The translations under genes were made by a program, and so were the position numbers. DNA of 52,721 nucleotides from Phycisphaerales bacterium (GTDB taxonomy: Bacteria; Planctomycetota; Phycisphaerae; Phycisphaerales; UBA1924), in contig JAEUJD010000088.1 in assembly GCA_016793015.1 (NCBI GenBank), positions 1 through 52,721 on the forward strand, in the 5' to 3' direction. Shown here piece after piece: positions 8,210 through 17,270 of this stretch (within the stretch, counting starts at the first letter, position 1; each line of letters starts with the position of its first letter). Under the pieces are notes generated by a model. That model ran no database searches. It was not told the DNA's origin and worked only from the letters and a program-made list of their open reading frames with translations.

Positions 8210-9376
8210 TTATGTTGCGGGCTGCTGCTGTGAGAGGCAGTGAATGGAGCCGAGGCCCCAGATGAGTTCGGTGCTGTCGACGCCCACGACTTTGTGCTTG
8301 GGCAGGTGCTGCTGCAGGATGGCGAGAGCGAGGTTGTCGTTCTTCTTGTGGCGGAAGGTCGGGACGAGGACCGCGCCGTTGATGAAGAGGAAGTTGAGGT
8401 AGGTGGCGGGGAGTCGCTGACCGAGATGCTCGACCACGCCGGGCATCGGGACCTCGACGATGTTGAAAGGCTTGCCGTCCTGATCGCGGAGTTCCTGGAC
8501 GCGTTTGTAGTTCTCTTTGAGAATCTTGAAGTTGGCGTCCTTGCGGTCGGTCTCGAGCGCGACCACGATGGTGCGCGGATCGAGGAAGCGTGCGAGATCA
8601 TCGATGTGGCCGTCGGTGTCGTCGCCGACGATGCCGTCGCCGAGCCAGCAGACGTGCGACTGGCCGTAGTAGTCCTTAAGGTACTTCTCGATCTTCTGCT
8701 TGGTGAGATTCGGATTGCGGTTCTTATTCAGGAGGCAGGATTCGGTCGTGAGCACCGTGCCCTGGCCGTTGAACTCAACCGCGCCGCCCTCCATGATGAC
8801 CGGAATCCCGGACTTGGTCGACGGATGCTTGGGATAGAAGATGCCCGCGAAACCGGCTCGCTTCTCGCTCGCGAACTCTTCCGCAATGCGAGTGGGAACA
8901 GCATCATCGCTGTCATAGGGCGGATATTTGCCACCCCAGGCATTAAAACCCCAATCGACGATGGCGAGTTGTTTTTTGCCCTTGTGGGTGCGGGTGAGGA
9001 ATGCGGGGCCGTGATCGCGGCACCAACTCTCGTTGGTTTTGATGTAGTGGAACTGGATACGGAATTTACGGTTGGGCTTGGCTTCGAGCGCGGTCTGCGG
9101 CGAAAAGAACTTTGCCGGAACGCCGCCAGCAATGAGTTGCTCGCGGGCGATGCGTTCGTAGTTCTCGTTCGGGACGTTGATGTGAACGGTCTGGCGTCCC
9201 GCGATTTCGCGGATGAAAAGAGCGATGTTCGCGGGAACGGTGTGGTACTTGCTGGGGAAGGAAATTCCCTCGGGGCGGGGCCAACTGAACCACGTGGCGT
9301 CCTGCTTGGCCCACTCAGCCGGAAACGTAAAGCCGTGATCCTTCGGCGTGCCATTTAGAACGTTGAGCTTTGTCAT
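8210..9376 (-). CDS. aguA: agmatine deiminase
   Basis: Converts agmatine to N-carbamoylputrescine and ammonia. 388 residues of the guanidine-modifying (peptidyl-arginine-deiminase-like) fold. Visible motifs: NESWCRDHGPAF (substrate-binding Trp and Asp), MEGGAVEFNGQGT, GDDTDGHIDD (catalytic His), and the C-terminal GLGSIHCLSQQQP with the nucleophilic Cys. The ATG at 9376 (MTKLNVLNGTP) matches the usual start. It follows aguB by 70 bases on the same strand, so the two steps from agmatine to putrescine are encoded together. Confidence 0.95.
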   Translation of the reverse strand: MTKLNVLNGTPKDHGFTFPAEWAKQDATWFSWPRPEGISFPSKYHTVPANIALFIREIAGRQTVHINVPNENYERIAREQLIAGGVPAKFFSPQTALEAKPNRKFRIQFHYIKTNESWCRDHGPAFLTRTHKGKKQLAIVDWGFNAWGGKYPPYDSDDAVPTRIAEEFASEKRAGFAGIFYPKHPSTKSGIPVIMEGGAVEFNGQGTVLTTESCLLNKNRNPNLTKQKIEKYLKDYYGQSHVCWLGDGIVGDDTDGHIDDLARFLDPRTIVVALETDRKDANFKILKENYKRVQELRDQDGKPFNIVEVPMPGVVEHLGQRLPATYLNFLFINGAVLVPTFRHKKNDNLALAILQQHLPKHKVVGVDSTELIWGLGSIHCLSQQQPAT

Positions 9377-9446
9377 AAGTCGATTCACCACAGCCGCGCG
9401 GCATGATGGAGCAGGGCGCCTGCCGGCTTCCGCCTCTTTCCCACAT

Positions 9447-10436
9447 TCAAATGGAGCCGACAAACCGCTTTGTCATATCCCCGTACGCATCAATCCTGCG
9501 GTCCCGCAGGAACGGCCAGTGTGTGCGGGCGAACTCGACCTTGGCGAGATCGCAGTCGGCAATGAGGACTTCTTCGCGGTCGACGCTGGCGCGCTTGACG
9601 ACCTGACCGTTGGGCTGCGCGACGAAGGACTGGCCCCAGAACTGGATGCCATCTTCGCTCACGGGCTTGCCGTCGGCTCCGAGAACGAGTTCGTGGCCGA
9701 TGCGGTTCGGGGCGCACACGTAGCAACCGTTGGCGACGGCGTGCGAGCGCTGCATGAGTTCCCATGAATCGTGCTGGGCTTTGCCGTATTCGGCTTTCTC
9801 TTTCGGATGCCAGCCAATCGCGGTGGGATAGAAGAGGATTTCCGCGCCCTGCATGGCCGTGAGACGAGCGCCTTCGGGGAACCACTGATCCCAGCAGATC
9901 AGGACGCCGATGGTGGCGTGTCTGGTCTTCCACGCCTTAAAGCCGGTGTCGCCGGGTGTGAAGTAGAACTTCTCGTAGTAGAGTGGATCGTCGGGGATGT
10001 GCATCTTGCGATAGATGCCCAGGAGCGAGCCGTCGGCGTCGATGATGCTGGCGGTGTTGTGGTAGAGGCCACGAGCCCGGCGTTCAAACAGGCTGCCGAC
10101 GATCACGACGTTGTACTTCTTGGCGAGCTTGCACATGGCGTCGGTGCTGGGGCCGGGGATCGGCTCGGCGAGATCGAAGAAGCGATGATCCTCGACCTGG
10201 CAGAAGTACTGGCTGGTGAACATTTCCTGCGTGCAGATGACCTGCGCGCCCTGCTTCGCGGCCTTTTCGATCAGGGCCATCTGGCGGTCGCGGTTGGGTT
10301 TGACATCTTCGGCGCAGGCCATCTGCGTGAGGCCGACGCGGACGATGTGGTCAGGGATACGGCGTTCGGCTCGCGCGGATTTCGCGGCGAGCGAACGTTT
10401 GGCGGCGGTCTTGGTCTTTGAAGGCTTGAGGGGCAT
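9447..10436 (-). CDS. aguB: N-carbamoylputrescine amidase
   Basis: Hydrolyses N-carbamoylputrescine to putrescine, CO2 and ammonia. Nitrilase superfamily, 329 residues, with all three catalytic residues visible: Glu in CTQEMFTSQYF, Lys in YRKMHIPDDP, Cys in VLICWDQWFPEGAR. About 25 basic residues (MPLKPSKTKTAAKRSLAAKS) precede the family core. The ATG at 10436 was chosen over the upstream frame, which is low complexity. Paired with aguA downstream. Confidence 0.95.
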   Translation of the reverse strand: MPLKPSKTKTAAKRSLAAKSARAERRIPDHIVRVGLTQMACAEDVKPNRDRQMALIEKAAKQGAQVICTQEMFTSQYFCQVEDHRFFDLAEPIPGPSTDAMCKLAKKYNVVIVGSLFERRARGLYHNTASIIDADGSLLGIYRKMHIPDDPLYYEKFYFTPGDTGFKAWKTRHATIGVLICWDQWFPEGARLTAMQGAEILFYPTAIGWHPKEKAEYGKAQHDSWELMQRSHAVANGCYVCAPNRIGHELVLGADGKPVSEDGIQFWGQSFVAQPNGQVVKRASVDREEVLIADCDLAKVEFARTHWPFLRDRRIDAYGDMTKRFVGSI

Positions 10437-10582
10437 CGCTTCTTTCTGCTCGTTGAAGGCGGGACGAAGAGAGAGCGAGTGTAGGAAAGTTGAAGGCAGA
10501 AATGCGGGACAACACGAAGGGCCACAGAGAGCCACGGAGGCAGACCGGGAGAAAAGTCGGAGGAAGAAGGTGACGGAAAAGA

Positions 10583-10615
10583 AGGCATCGAGGCAGGGGG
10601 CATCGAGGCATCGAG
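10583..10615. repeat. GCATCGAG short repeat cluster
   Basis: Three copies of GGCATCGAG or CATCGAG lie in 33 bases in the 202-base gap between photolyase and aguB. The same word occurs at 1478-1525 upstream of glycerate kinase. The rest of the gap (10437-10582) is purine-rich and shows no gene. Confidence 0.55.
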
Positions 10616-10638
10616 TGAAGGAGCCGCGGATAGAGCGG

Positions 10639-12108
10639 CTAGCGGAGTTGCTTGAATGCTTCGATTGCGCGGGTGCGAGCCTTCACGCGGTCGACGAGCG
10701 GGTCGGGATAGTCGAGACGGGTGCGAAGCAGGCCAGGTAGTCGTGAGGGGTCGTGGATTGCGGGCCCTTCGATGTCGCGGAGTTCGGGGACGAACTCGCG
10801 GATGTACGCGCCGTCCTGATCGAACTTCTCGCTTTGGTTGTAGGTGTTGAAGATGCGGAAGTACGGGGCGGCGTCGGTGCCGGTGCTCGCGGACCACTGC
10901 CAGCCTCCGTTGTTGCTGGCGAGGAAGCCATCGACCAGATTCTGCATGAACCACTTCTCGCCGGAGCGCCAGTCGAGGAAGAGGTCTTTGGTGAAGTACA
11001 TCGCGACGATCATGCGGACTCGGTTGTGCATCCAGCCGTCGCGGAGGAGTTGGCGCATGCCGGCATCGACGATCGGAACTCCGGTGCGACCGGCTTTCCA
11101 CGCTTCGAAGTGCTCGGGATTGTCGTTCCAGCGGATCGCTTCGGTTGCGGGCTGGAAGGCACGATGCATGCAGACGCGCGGGAAGCCGACCATCACATGA
11201 ATGTAGAACTCGCGCCAGAGGACTTCGCTGACCCAGTGGACCGGACCGGGTGAGCCGAGTTCGAGGGGGTTGCCTTTGAGACCGGGGTTGGCTTCGCGAT
11301 TGGCTTCGATCGCGGCATGAATGCACTGGCGGTGCGAGAGGCAGCCGACGGTGAGGTAGGGCGAAAGCTGGCTGGTGCCGTCGATCGCCGGGAAATCGCG
11401 GAGGTCTTTGTATTGGATGATGCTCTTCGCGGCGAACGACTTCAGACGTATGTGTGCCGCGGATTCACCGGCGGGCCATCGCTCGATCGGCACGGACGAC
11501 TTCCACCCGGTGAGCGATTGGGGCACGGGCGAATTGGCGACTCCGATGGCGGCCTGAGCGGACGGGGCTTCGAGAGGCGGGACTCCCCCCACCGACTCCC
11601 ACTGCTTGAAGCAAGCGCGTTTGAAGGGAGAATAGACGGTGAAGAATCGACCTTCGCCGGTGCGGATCGTTCCGGGTTCGAAACAGACCTGATCGGTGTG
11701 CGCGAAGGCCTGGAGACCGGCTCTCTGGAATGCCGCGGCCACGGCTTCGTCGCGGCGGGCCTCGTTGAGTTCGTGTTCTTTGTTGAAGTGAAGCTCAACG
11801 CACTGGTGCTTTTTCGCGAGAGCGATCAGGAGAGCGGGGATGCGCGCAGCATCGGGCGCGGTTTCGATCACGAGGGGGATGTTGAGTTCGGCGAGTTTGC
11901 CGCTCAGCTCCGCGAGTGATCGCAGGATGAGATCGACGCGAACCGGCGCGTAGTCATGGGCTTGCCACTCGGCGGGTGAGAGAAGGAAGACCCCCACCAC
12001 GCCCGCGCCGGCTCTCCCTCCGGCGCGGCGGCAGGCGTTGAAGAGCGCGGTGTTGTCGCGGATGCGAAGGTCGGATCGGAACCAGATGAGCGGGCGGGGG
12101 CTTTGCAA
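10639..12108 (-). CDS. phrB: deoxyribodipyrimidine photolyase (TTG start)
   Basis: Blue-light FAD enzyme that splits cyclobutane pyrimidine dimers. 489 residues: N-terminal Rossmann domain starting PLIWFRSDLRIRDN, then the helical FAD domain with LWREFYIHVM, RIFNTYNQSEKFD, the DGWMHNRVRMIVA segment and NNGGWQWSASTGTDA. No ATG precedes the family start. A TTG at 12106-12108 has a perfect GGAGG seven bases upstream and puts the photolyase N-terminus six residues in, so I call it as the start. It follows the small membrane protein by 65 bases. Confidence 0.93.
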   Translation of the reverse strand: MQSPRPLIWFRSDLRIRDNTALFNACRRAGGRAGAGVVGVFLLSPAEWQAHDYAPVRVDLILRSLAELSGKLAELNIPLVIETAPDAARIPALLIALAKKHQCVELHFNKEHELNEARRDEAVAAAFQRAGLQAFAHTDQVCFEPGTIRTGEGRFFTVYSPFKRACFKQWESVGGVPPLEAPSAQAAIGVANSPVPQSLTGWKSSVPIERWPAGESAAHIRLKSFAAKSIIQYKDLRDFPAIDGTSQLSPYLTVGCLSHRQCIHAAIEANREANPGLKGNPLELGSPGPVHWVSEVLWREFYIHVMVGFPRVCMHRAFQPATEAIRWNDNPEHFEAWKAGRTGVPIVDAGMRQLLRDGWMHNRVRMIVAMYFTKDLFLDWRSGEKWFMQNLVDGFLASNNGGWQWSASTGTDAAPYFRIFNTYNQSEKFDQDGAYIREFVPELRDIEGPAIHDPSRLPGLLRTRLDYPDPLVDRVKARTRAIEAFKQLR

Positions 12109-12173
12109 TCGGAATCCTCCGCGAGGTATTCGACCGCATGGTCGTACGCGGATGCACCGTATGCGAGGGCGAC

Positions 12174-12647
12174 TCAGACCGGCGACGGATGCATGATTGA
12201 GAACAGCGTGTAAGACACGATCGGCAGGCGGAGCGTCCACAGGACGGTGCGGATCCAGTTGGTCGAAACGAGTCGTGCAACGGTGGCGGAATCGATCGCA
12301 CCGGATTGCTTTGCGAGTTGATCGTGCTGAGGTACCTGCAGTGCGAAGGTCGAGAGCCAGATGCCGGCGAGAAGGGCGAGGCCCGCCCACGAAACGATTC
12401 GAGCATGATCCGGGATGTGGAAGAGACCGGGCCAGGCGAGAGCGGCTGCCGCGGCTGCTTCAAGGAGCATGGGGATGCCGACAACCGGGGTGATGCGAGT
12501 TGCGTGACGCCTGCAGGCGTCGCTCGCGCAGGCGGGGTCGAGTTGGTTGAACATCGGATAGTGGACGATCTGGATGACCCAGATGACGCCCACGAGGTAG
12601 GAAGTCGCGGCAAATTGAACGATCACGACCGATTCGAGCAGGCTCAT
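12174..12647 (-). CDS. small four-helix membrane protein of unknown function
   Basis: 157 residues with about four hydrophobic helices: around VVIVQFAATSYLVGVIWVI, GIPMLLEAAAAAALAWPGL, WAGLALLAGIWLSTFALQV, and a C-terminal one near LRLPIVSYTLF. Conserved-looking polar positions include IVHYPMF near the first helix and the VPQHDQLA/NWIRTVLW pair between helices three and four. I know of similar unnamed proteins but no established function. It precedes phrB on the same strand and may be cotranscribed. ATG at 12647 chosen; an upstream ATG at 12671 would add eight residues. Confidence 0.7.
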   Translation of the reverse strand: MSLLESVVIVQFAATSYLVGVIWVIQIVHYPMFNQLDPACASDACRRHATRITPVVGIPMLLEAAAAAALAWPGLFHIPDHARIVSWAGLALLAGIWLSTFALQVPQHDQLAKQSGAIDSATVARLVSTNWIRTVLWTLRLPIVSYTLFSIMHPSPV

Positions 12648-12728
12648 GCAGGTACTTCGGCTGAAAGGCACTGCCGGACACTATCGTTCTTTGGCCGCTC
12701 CGGGCGCGGCGGATTGGGAGAGGAGAGG

Positions 12729-15404
12729 GTGCTGGAAGTTGGGAGCCAATCAGCGGACCACCTGCCACCTCGGAGGCCTGCGAGCAGCCTCGGAAGGCAG
12801 CTTCGCGCGTTGACGGCAGCGCCGAAGGAGAAGAAGAGCCGCAATGCTCGAAGGGCCGCGGGCGATTCGCGTCTTTGGGAGGGCGCTTCGGATGGGCTGC
12901 ATGCGATCGAGCGCTGGTTCGGCGCGCGCGGCTGGGAGGCCTGGCAATTTCAGAAGGATGCCTGGAACGCTTATGGCGCCGGGCGTGATGGGCTGATTCA
13001 GGTGCCGACGGGTGCGGGGAAGACGTTTGGCGCGTATCTCGGTCCGCTGTCGGCGTTGATCGATGAGCAGAAGCGCGCGGGCGGAGGCGGGACGGAGCGG
13101 GCTCTGCGGATTCTGTACATCACGCCTCTGCGGGCGGTCTCGCGCGATATCGAGCTGGCGCTGCGGTCGCCGATTGAAGAGATGGGATTGCCGTTTCTTG
13201 TAGAGAGCCGAACTGGGGACACGAAGCAATCGGTGCGGGCGAAGCAGAAGGTGCGGCTGCCGGAGGTGCTCATCACGACACCGGAGAGCCTGTGTCTTTT
13301 ACTCACGCGCGAGAATGTGTCGGACATCTTCGCGCACTTGCACGCGATCATTGTGGATGAATGGCACGAACTGCTGACGAGCAAGCGGGGGACACAGGTT
13401 GAGCTGTGTCTGGCTCGGCTGCGAACGCTCGCGCCCGCGGCTCGCACGTGGGGGCTTTCGGCGACGCTGCCGAATCTGGAGGAGGCGGCCCGGGTGCTTG
13501 TTGGCGCGAACGCCCCTGCTCCGGCGATCGTGCGGGGGACGATTTCGCGCGAGGTCACCGTCGAGGCGCTGCTGCCGAGCGAGGGGCAGAGGCTTCCGTG
13601 GGCCGGGTTCATGGGCATGACAATGCTGCCCCGGGTTCTCGAGACGATCGATCCGGAGCGATCCACGCTCATCTTCACCAACACGCGGGCGCAATCGGAG
13701 CTTTGGTTTCAGGCCATTCTGCACGCAAGGCCGGAGTGGTCGGATCGCATGGCGCTGCACCACGGGTCGATCGACAAGCGCGATCGGGAGCGCGCAGAGG
13801 CGGGGCTGAAAGACGGCACGATCAGGCTGGCCGTCGCGACAAGCTCGCTTGATCTCGGCGTTGATTTCTCGCCGGTCGAACGGGTGATCCAGATCGGCTC
13901 TGTGAAGGGGATTGCGAGGCTGCTCCAGCGGGCGGGGCGGGCGAGCCACCGGCCCGGCGCGCCGTGCCACATCACCTGTGTTCCGACGCATGCTCTCGAG
14001 TTGATCGAATTGGATGCCGCGAAGCGAGCGATCGCGGATGGGCGGATCGAGGCGCGATCTTCGGTGCGGAAGCCCCTCGATGTGCTGGCCCAGCACATGG
14101 TGACGTGCGCGCTGGGCGGCGGATTTGTGCCCGACGACTTCTACGAAGAGGTGAGGGGTGCGACGTCGTTCCGCGACCTGTCACGCGAGGAGTTTGACTG
14201 GGCGCTCGATCTGGTCTGCCGCGGCGGGGAGACACTGCGTGCGTACCCCCGCTATCACAAGGTGCACATGATCGACGGCCGCGCCACGGTGCCCGACAAG
14301 CGGATCGCGCATCTGCACCGGCTGAATGTCGGCACCATTGTCGGCGAGGCGATCGTCGATCTGTGTCTTGTGGGCGGACGGCGCATCGGTTCGATCGAGG
14401 AGTACTTTGTCGCGAACCTGCGGGCGGGCGACAAGCTGTTCTTTGCGGGGAGGCTGTTGACGTTCGTCGGCCTGCGCGACATGGTGGCGTATGTGAAGCG
14501 GGCATCGGGGAGGACGAGCAACACGCCCCACTGGGCCGGGACGAAACTGCCGATTTCGGAATCACTGGGAGAATCGGTGCGGTTGACGCTGGAGCATGCG
14601 CAGGACGGGCTGCTCGATTCGGTCGAGCTGCGTGCCGCGGGCGGATTGATCCGTGCGCAGTCGCACCTTTCGACCATCCCACGGTCCGACGAGTTGCTGA
14701 TCGAGTCGGTCGAAACACGCGACGGGCATCACCTCTTCGTGTTTCCGTTTGATGGGCGGCTTGTGCACGCCGGCATTGCCGCGTTGTGCGCGCTGCGGCT
14801 CGCCCGTCGCTCGCCCGCGACGTTCACGATCTCGGCGAATGACTACGGGTTCGAACTGCTCTCGCCCTCGCCGATCGCGCTGGAGGCCGACGATGCGCCT
14901 GCACTGTTCTCCATGGACCGCGTGGTCGAAGACACGCAGGAGAGCGTGAACCTGGCGGAACTCGCGAAGCTTCAGTTCCGGGAGGTCGCGAGGGTTTCGG
15001 GGCTTGTGACGCAGACATACCCGGGGGCCAAGAAATCCGGGCGGCAGACGCAGGCGAGCGCGGGCCTGCTCTACGATGTGCTTCGGGAGTTTGACCCGGG
15101 GAATTTGCTTCTGCATCAGGCCAGGCGAGAAGTGCTCGAAAAGCAGTTTGAGGAGACGCGGCTGGCGCGGGTTCTGAAGCGGTTGCACGGTTCGCGCATC
15201 CGGATCATGAAACCCGAGATGCCCACGCCGCTCGCGCTGCCTCTGATCGTGGAGCGGGTCGCGGGGCAGATGTCGACCGAGCCGCTGCTGGCACGGATCG
15301 AGCGGATGCAGGTAGAGTGGGAAGCAGAAAAGACGGGGACTGCCACGGGCCCGGTTGAAATCCCGGCGCGAGGAAAGCAGTCGGGGAAGGGGCGGAAGAG
15401 ATGA
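12729..15404 (+). CDS. Lhr-C-type DEXH helicase (ligase-associated DNA damage response)
   Basis: Superfamily 2 helicase. Motifs in order: PTGAGKT (Walker A), TPLRAV, TTPESL, DEWHE (DEXH box), SATLPN (motif III), HHGSIDKRDRERAE, TSSLDLGVDFSPV, and QRAGRASHRPG (motif VI). The C-terminal half matches the Lhr winged-helix and beta-barrel core. No ATG precedes the helicase core. I chose GTG 12729, which follows a GGAGAGGAGAGG tract; TTG 12810 (864 residues instead of 891) is the alternative. The stop overlaps the pdeM ATG by four bases (ATGA). In other bacteria this helicase is encoded with PdeM, an ATP-dependent ligase and an exonuclease; the last two are not in this window. Confidence 0.88.
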   Translation: MLEVGSQSADHLPPRRPASSLGRQLRALTAAPKEKKSRNARRAAGDSRLWEGASDGLHAIERWFGARGWEAWQFQKDAWNAYGAGRDGLIQVPTGAGKTFGAYLGPLSALIDEQKRAGGGGTERALRILYITPLRAVSRDIELALRSPIEEMGLPFLVESRTGDTKQSVRAKQKVRLPEVLITTPESLCLLLTRENVSDIFAHLHAIIVDEWHELLTSKRGTQVELCLARLRTLAPAARTWGLSATLPNLEEAARVLVGANAPAPAIVRGTISREVTVEALLPSEGQRLPWAGFMGMTMLPRVLETIDPERSTLIFTNTRAQSELWFQAILHARPEWSDRMALHHGSIDKRDRERAEAGLKDGTIRLAVATSSLDLGVDFSPVERVIQIGSVKGIARLLQRAGRASHRPGAPCHITCVPTHALELIELDAAKRAIADGRIEARSSVRKPLDVLAQHMVTCALGGGFVPDDFYEEVRGATSFRDLSREEFDWALDLVCRGGETLRAYPRYHKVHMIDGRATVPDKRIAHLHRLNVGTIVGEAIVDLCLVGGRRIGSIEEYFVANLRAGDKLFFAGRLLTFVGLRDMVAYVKRASGRTSNTPHWAGTKLPISESLGESVRLTLEHAQDGLLDSVELRAAGGLIRAQSHLSTIPRSDELLIESVETRDGHHLFVFPFDGRLVHAGIAALCALRLARRSPATFTISANDYGFELLSPSPIALEADDAPALFSMDRVVEDTQESVNLAELAKLQFREVARVSGLVTQTYPGAKKSGRQTQASAGLLYDVLREFDPGNLLLHQARREVLEKQFEETRLARVLKRLHGSRIRIMKPEMPTPLALPLIVERVAGQMSTEPLLARIERMQVEWEAEKTGTATGPVEIPARGKQSGKGRKR

Positions 15405-16132
15405 AGGCGATCGAAATCCAAGTTGCGGGGAAGGCGGTTTGCCTGCTGCCGGAGCGGGCGGCGTTTTTGCCTGAGTGCGGCACGCTGCTTGTTGCCGATC
15501 TGCATCTGGGGCGTCAGCACGCGTGGCACGCGGAAGGGCGGCCGATCGGAGAAAGCGCGGCCGCCGCGAGCCTGGATGAGCCGCTGAATCGGCTCGCCGG
15601 GCTGGTGCGAGACACGAACGCGCGGCGCGTACTGGTGCTTGGGGACCTTCTCCACGCACCGGCGGGGCTGACAGGCGAGATGATCGCGCGGGTGGCGGAC
15701 TGGCGGAAGTCGATGTGTGTTCCGTTTGAACTGGTTCCCGGCAATCACGATCGTCGATTGCACCTTGTCATCAGCGAGTGGAATCTGCGGGTGCACGACG
15801 CCGTGCTGATCGAGCCGCCGTTTGCGTTTACGCACGAACCGGCGAGTGCCGCGGCGGGGTCGATCGCGGGGATGATCGTGTGGTGCGGGCACATCCATCC
15901 GCTTGTGCATCTCCGAACGCGGGGGGATTCACTGCGGCTGCCTTGCTATTGCTTCGGCAGCACGACGGCGCTCTTGCCCGCGTTCAGCGGGATGTCATCT
16001 GGCGCGACGATTCGACCCGAGCCGGGCGACCGCGTGTACGCCATCACGGACGACGCGGTTGTTGATGTCTCGGAGGGCGCTGCCGCACCGCGCGTGCGGT
16101 TCCCGCGCTCGCGTTCAGGCTCGCTGGCCTGA
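15401..16132 (+). CDS. pdeM: PdeM metallophosphoesterase (ligase-associated DNA damage response)
   Basis: Calcineurin-like nuclease/phosphodiesterase of 243 residues, partner of the Lhr-C helicase. Metal motifs in order: ADLHLGRQHAW (D-x-H), LGDLLHAPAG (GD), PGNHDRR (GNHD), and CGHIHPL (GHxH). Family members act in DNA end processing with the helicase and an LHK-type ligase. Translationally coupled to the helicase by ATGA. Its tail overlaps the convergent peroxiredoxin gene by 18 bases. Confidence 0.88.
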   Translation: MKAIEIQVAGKAVCLLPERAAFLPECGTLLVADLHLGRQHAWHAEGRPIGESAAAASLDEPLNRLAGLVRDTNARRVLVLGDLLHAPAGLTGEMIARVADWRKSMCVPFELVPGNHDRRLHLVISEWNLRVHDAVLIEPPFAFTHEPASAAAGSIAGMIVWCGHIHPLVHLRTRGDSLRLPCYCFGSTTALLPAFSGMSSGATIRPEPGDRVYAITDDAVVDVSEGAAAPRVRFPRSRSGSLA

Positions 16133-16600
16133 GGCGTGCTTTGCGAGCACGCGTTTGACGAAAGCCTCGTGGGGCTTGACGGTCAGATCGGCGACGGCTC
16201 GGTCGGAGATGATGCCCGGCGTGGACGATGCCTTCACGGGCTCGATGAGGTACGTCACCCGCCGCGTGAACATTCCGAACAGGAAACTCGCGCCGTACGC
16301 GCGGATCACGGATTTTTCGGGATCGGCGAGGAGCGGAAAGCTCAGCGCGTGTTTCTGCTTGAACTTCTGCTTGGACTCGGTCCCCTGCGGGCTGATCCCG
16401 ATCACGCGGACGCCCGCGGCGCCGAGCTCGCCGGTCCAGTCGCGGAACATGCACGCCTCGGCCGTGCAGACCGGCGTGAAATCCGCCGGGTAGAAATACA
16501 GAACGACCGGGCCGGAGGCGAGCAGCGAAACAAGTGAAACGGGCTTGCCGGTTTCGTCGTTCAGCGTGAAGTCGGGTGCGGCATCGCCGATGGTCAGCAT
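16115..16600 (-). CDS. peroxiredoxin (AhpC/TSA, BCP-like)
   Basis: Thiol peroxidase of 161 residues that reduces hydroperoxides. The active site is YFYPADFTPVCTAEACMFRD, with the peroxidatic Cys in the family PxxxTxxC context (here TPVC) and another Cys five residues on, as in some BCP proteins. The ATG at 16600 starts MLTIGDAAPDFTL, the standard opening. It is ten bases after trpF and is the last gene of the rhomboid-trpF-peroxiredoxin run. Confidence 0.9.
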   Translation of the reverse strand: MLTIGDAAPDFTLNDETGKPVSLVSLLASGPVVLYFYPADFTPVCTAEACMFRDWTGELGAAGVRVIGISPQGTESKQKFKQKHALSFPLLADPEKSVIRAYGASFLFGMFTRRVTYLIEPVKASSTPGIISDRAVADLTVKPHEAFVKRVLAKHASGQRA

Positions 16601-16610
16601 GGCGGCTTTC

Positions 16611-17264
16611 TCAATCCTCGCCGGGTTCGGCATCGAGTTCGGCATCGGCGCGGCGAACGGCTTCACAGAATTGGCGGATGAGATCGTGGTCTTTGAAGCC
16701 GCGCTCGCGTTCGACGCCGCTGGAAACATCAACGGCGTACGGCCGAAGCTCGGCGATCGCATCGGCGACGTTGTCGGGATTCAGACCGCCGGCGAGGAAA
16801 ATGGGCTTCGACACCGTTGCGAGATGCGGATCAAGGTCGCTCCACTGGAACGGGATGCCCTCGCCAGGGGAGGGACCGTCGATGAGGATCGACTCGACGT
16901 TGTCGTCCGCCTCGAAGCGGGCGAGGTCGGAGGCGATCGAGCCCGGAGCGAACCGGATTCCCTTGATCACCGGCGCACAGGCCGCGATCAACTCCTCGTT
17001 TTCGTCGCCGTGGAGCTGCGTGAACGTGGTCGGACACGCCTCTTCGATATCGCTGAAACCCTCGACGGCCATGTTCATGAACACGCCGACTGTGGAAACA
17101 AAGGGCGGCAGCGAGGCCATGATCTCTGCCGCGGCATCGGGCTCGATGTACCTTGGGCTCGATCGCACGAAGATAAAGCCGATGGCGTCGGCCCCGGCCT
17201 CGACGGCGGCGAACGCGGTCTCGATGTCCTTTACGCCGCAGATTTTGATTCGGGTTCGGGACAT
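16611..17264 (-). CDS. trpF: phosphoribosylanthranilate isomerase
   Basis: Amadori rearrangement of phosphoribosylanthranilate in tryptophan synthesis. 217-residue TIM barrel with the catalytic Cys in RIKICGVKD, AIGFIFVRSSPRYI, the LHGDE strand, FLAGGLNPDNV and AVDVSSGVE (catalytic Asp and phosphate-binding segment). All active-site motifs are present. Six bases separate it from the rhomboid stop and ten from the peroxiredoxin start. No other trp gene is in the window. Confidence 0.95.
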   Translation of the reverse strand: MSRTRIKICGVKDIETAFAAVEAGADAIGFIFVRSSPRYIEPDAAAEIMASLPPFVSTVGVFMNMAVEGFSDIEEACPTTFTQLHGDENEELIAACAPVIKGIRFAPGSIASDLARFEADDNVESILIDGPSPGEGIPFQWSDLDPHLATVSKPIFLAGGLNPDNVADAIAELRPYAVDVSSGVERERGFKDHDLIRQFCEAVRRADAELDAEPGED

Positions 17265-17270
17265 GCTTTT

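Noticed and set aside
6946..8601. 551-codon version of truD
   Set aside because: The N-terminal 156 codons are out-of-frame aguA sequence; the family start is at 8133.
10271..11326. Minus-strand 351-codon frame
   Set aside because: Overlaps photolyase and aguB in another frame; arginine- and proline-rich with no motif.
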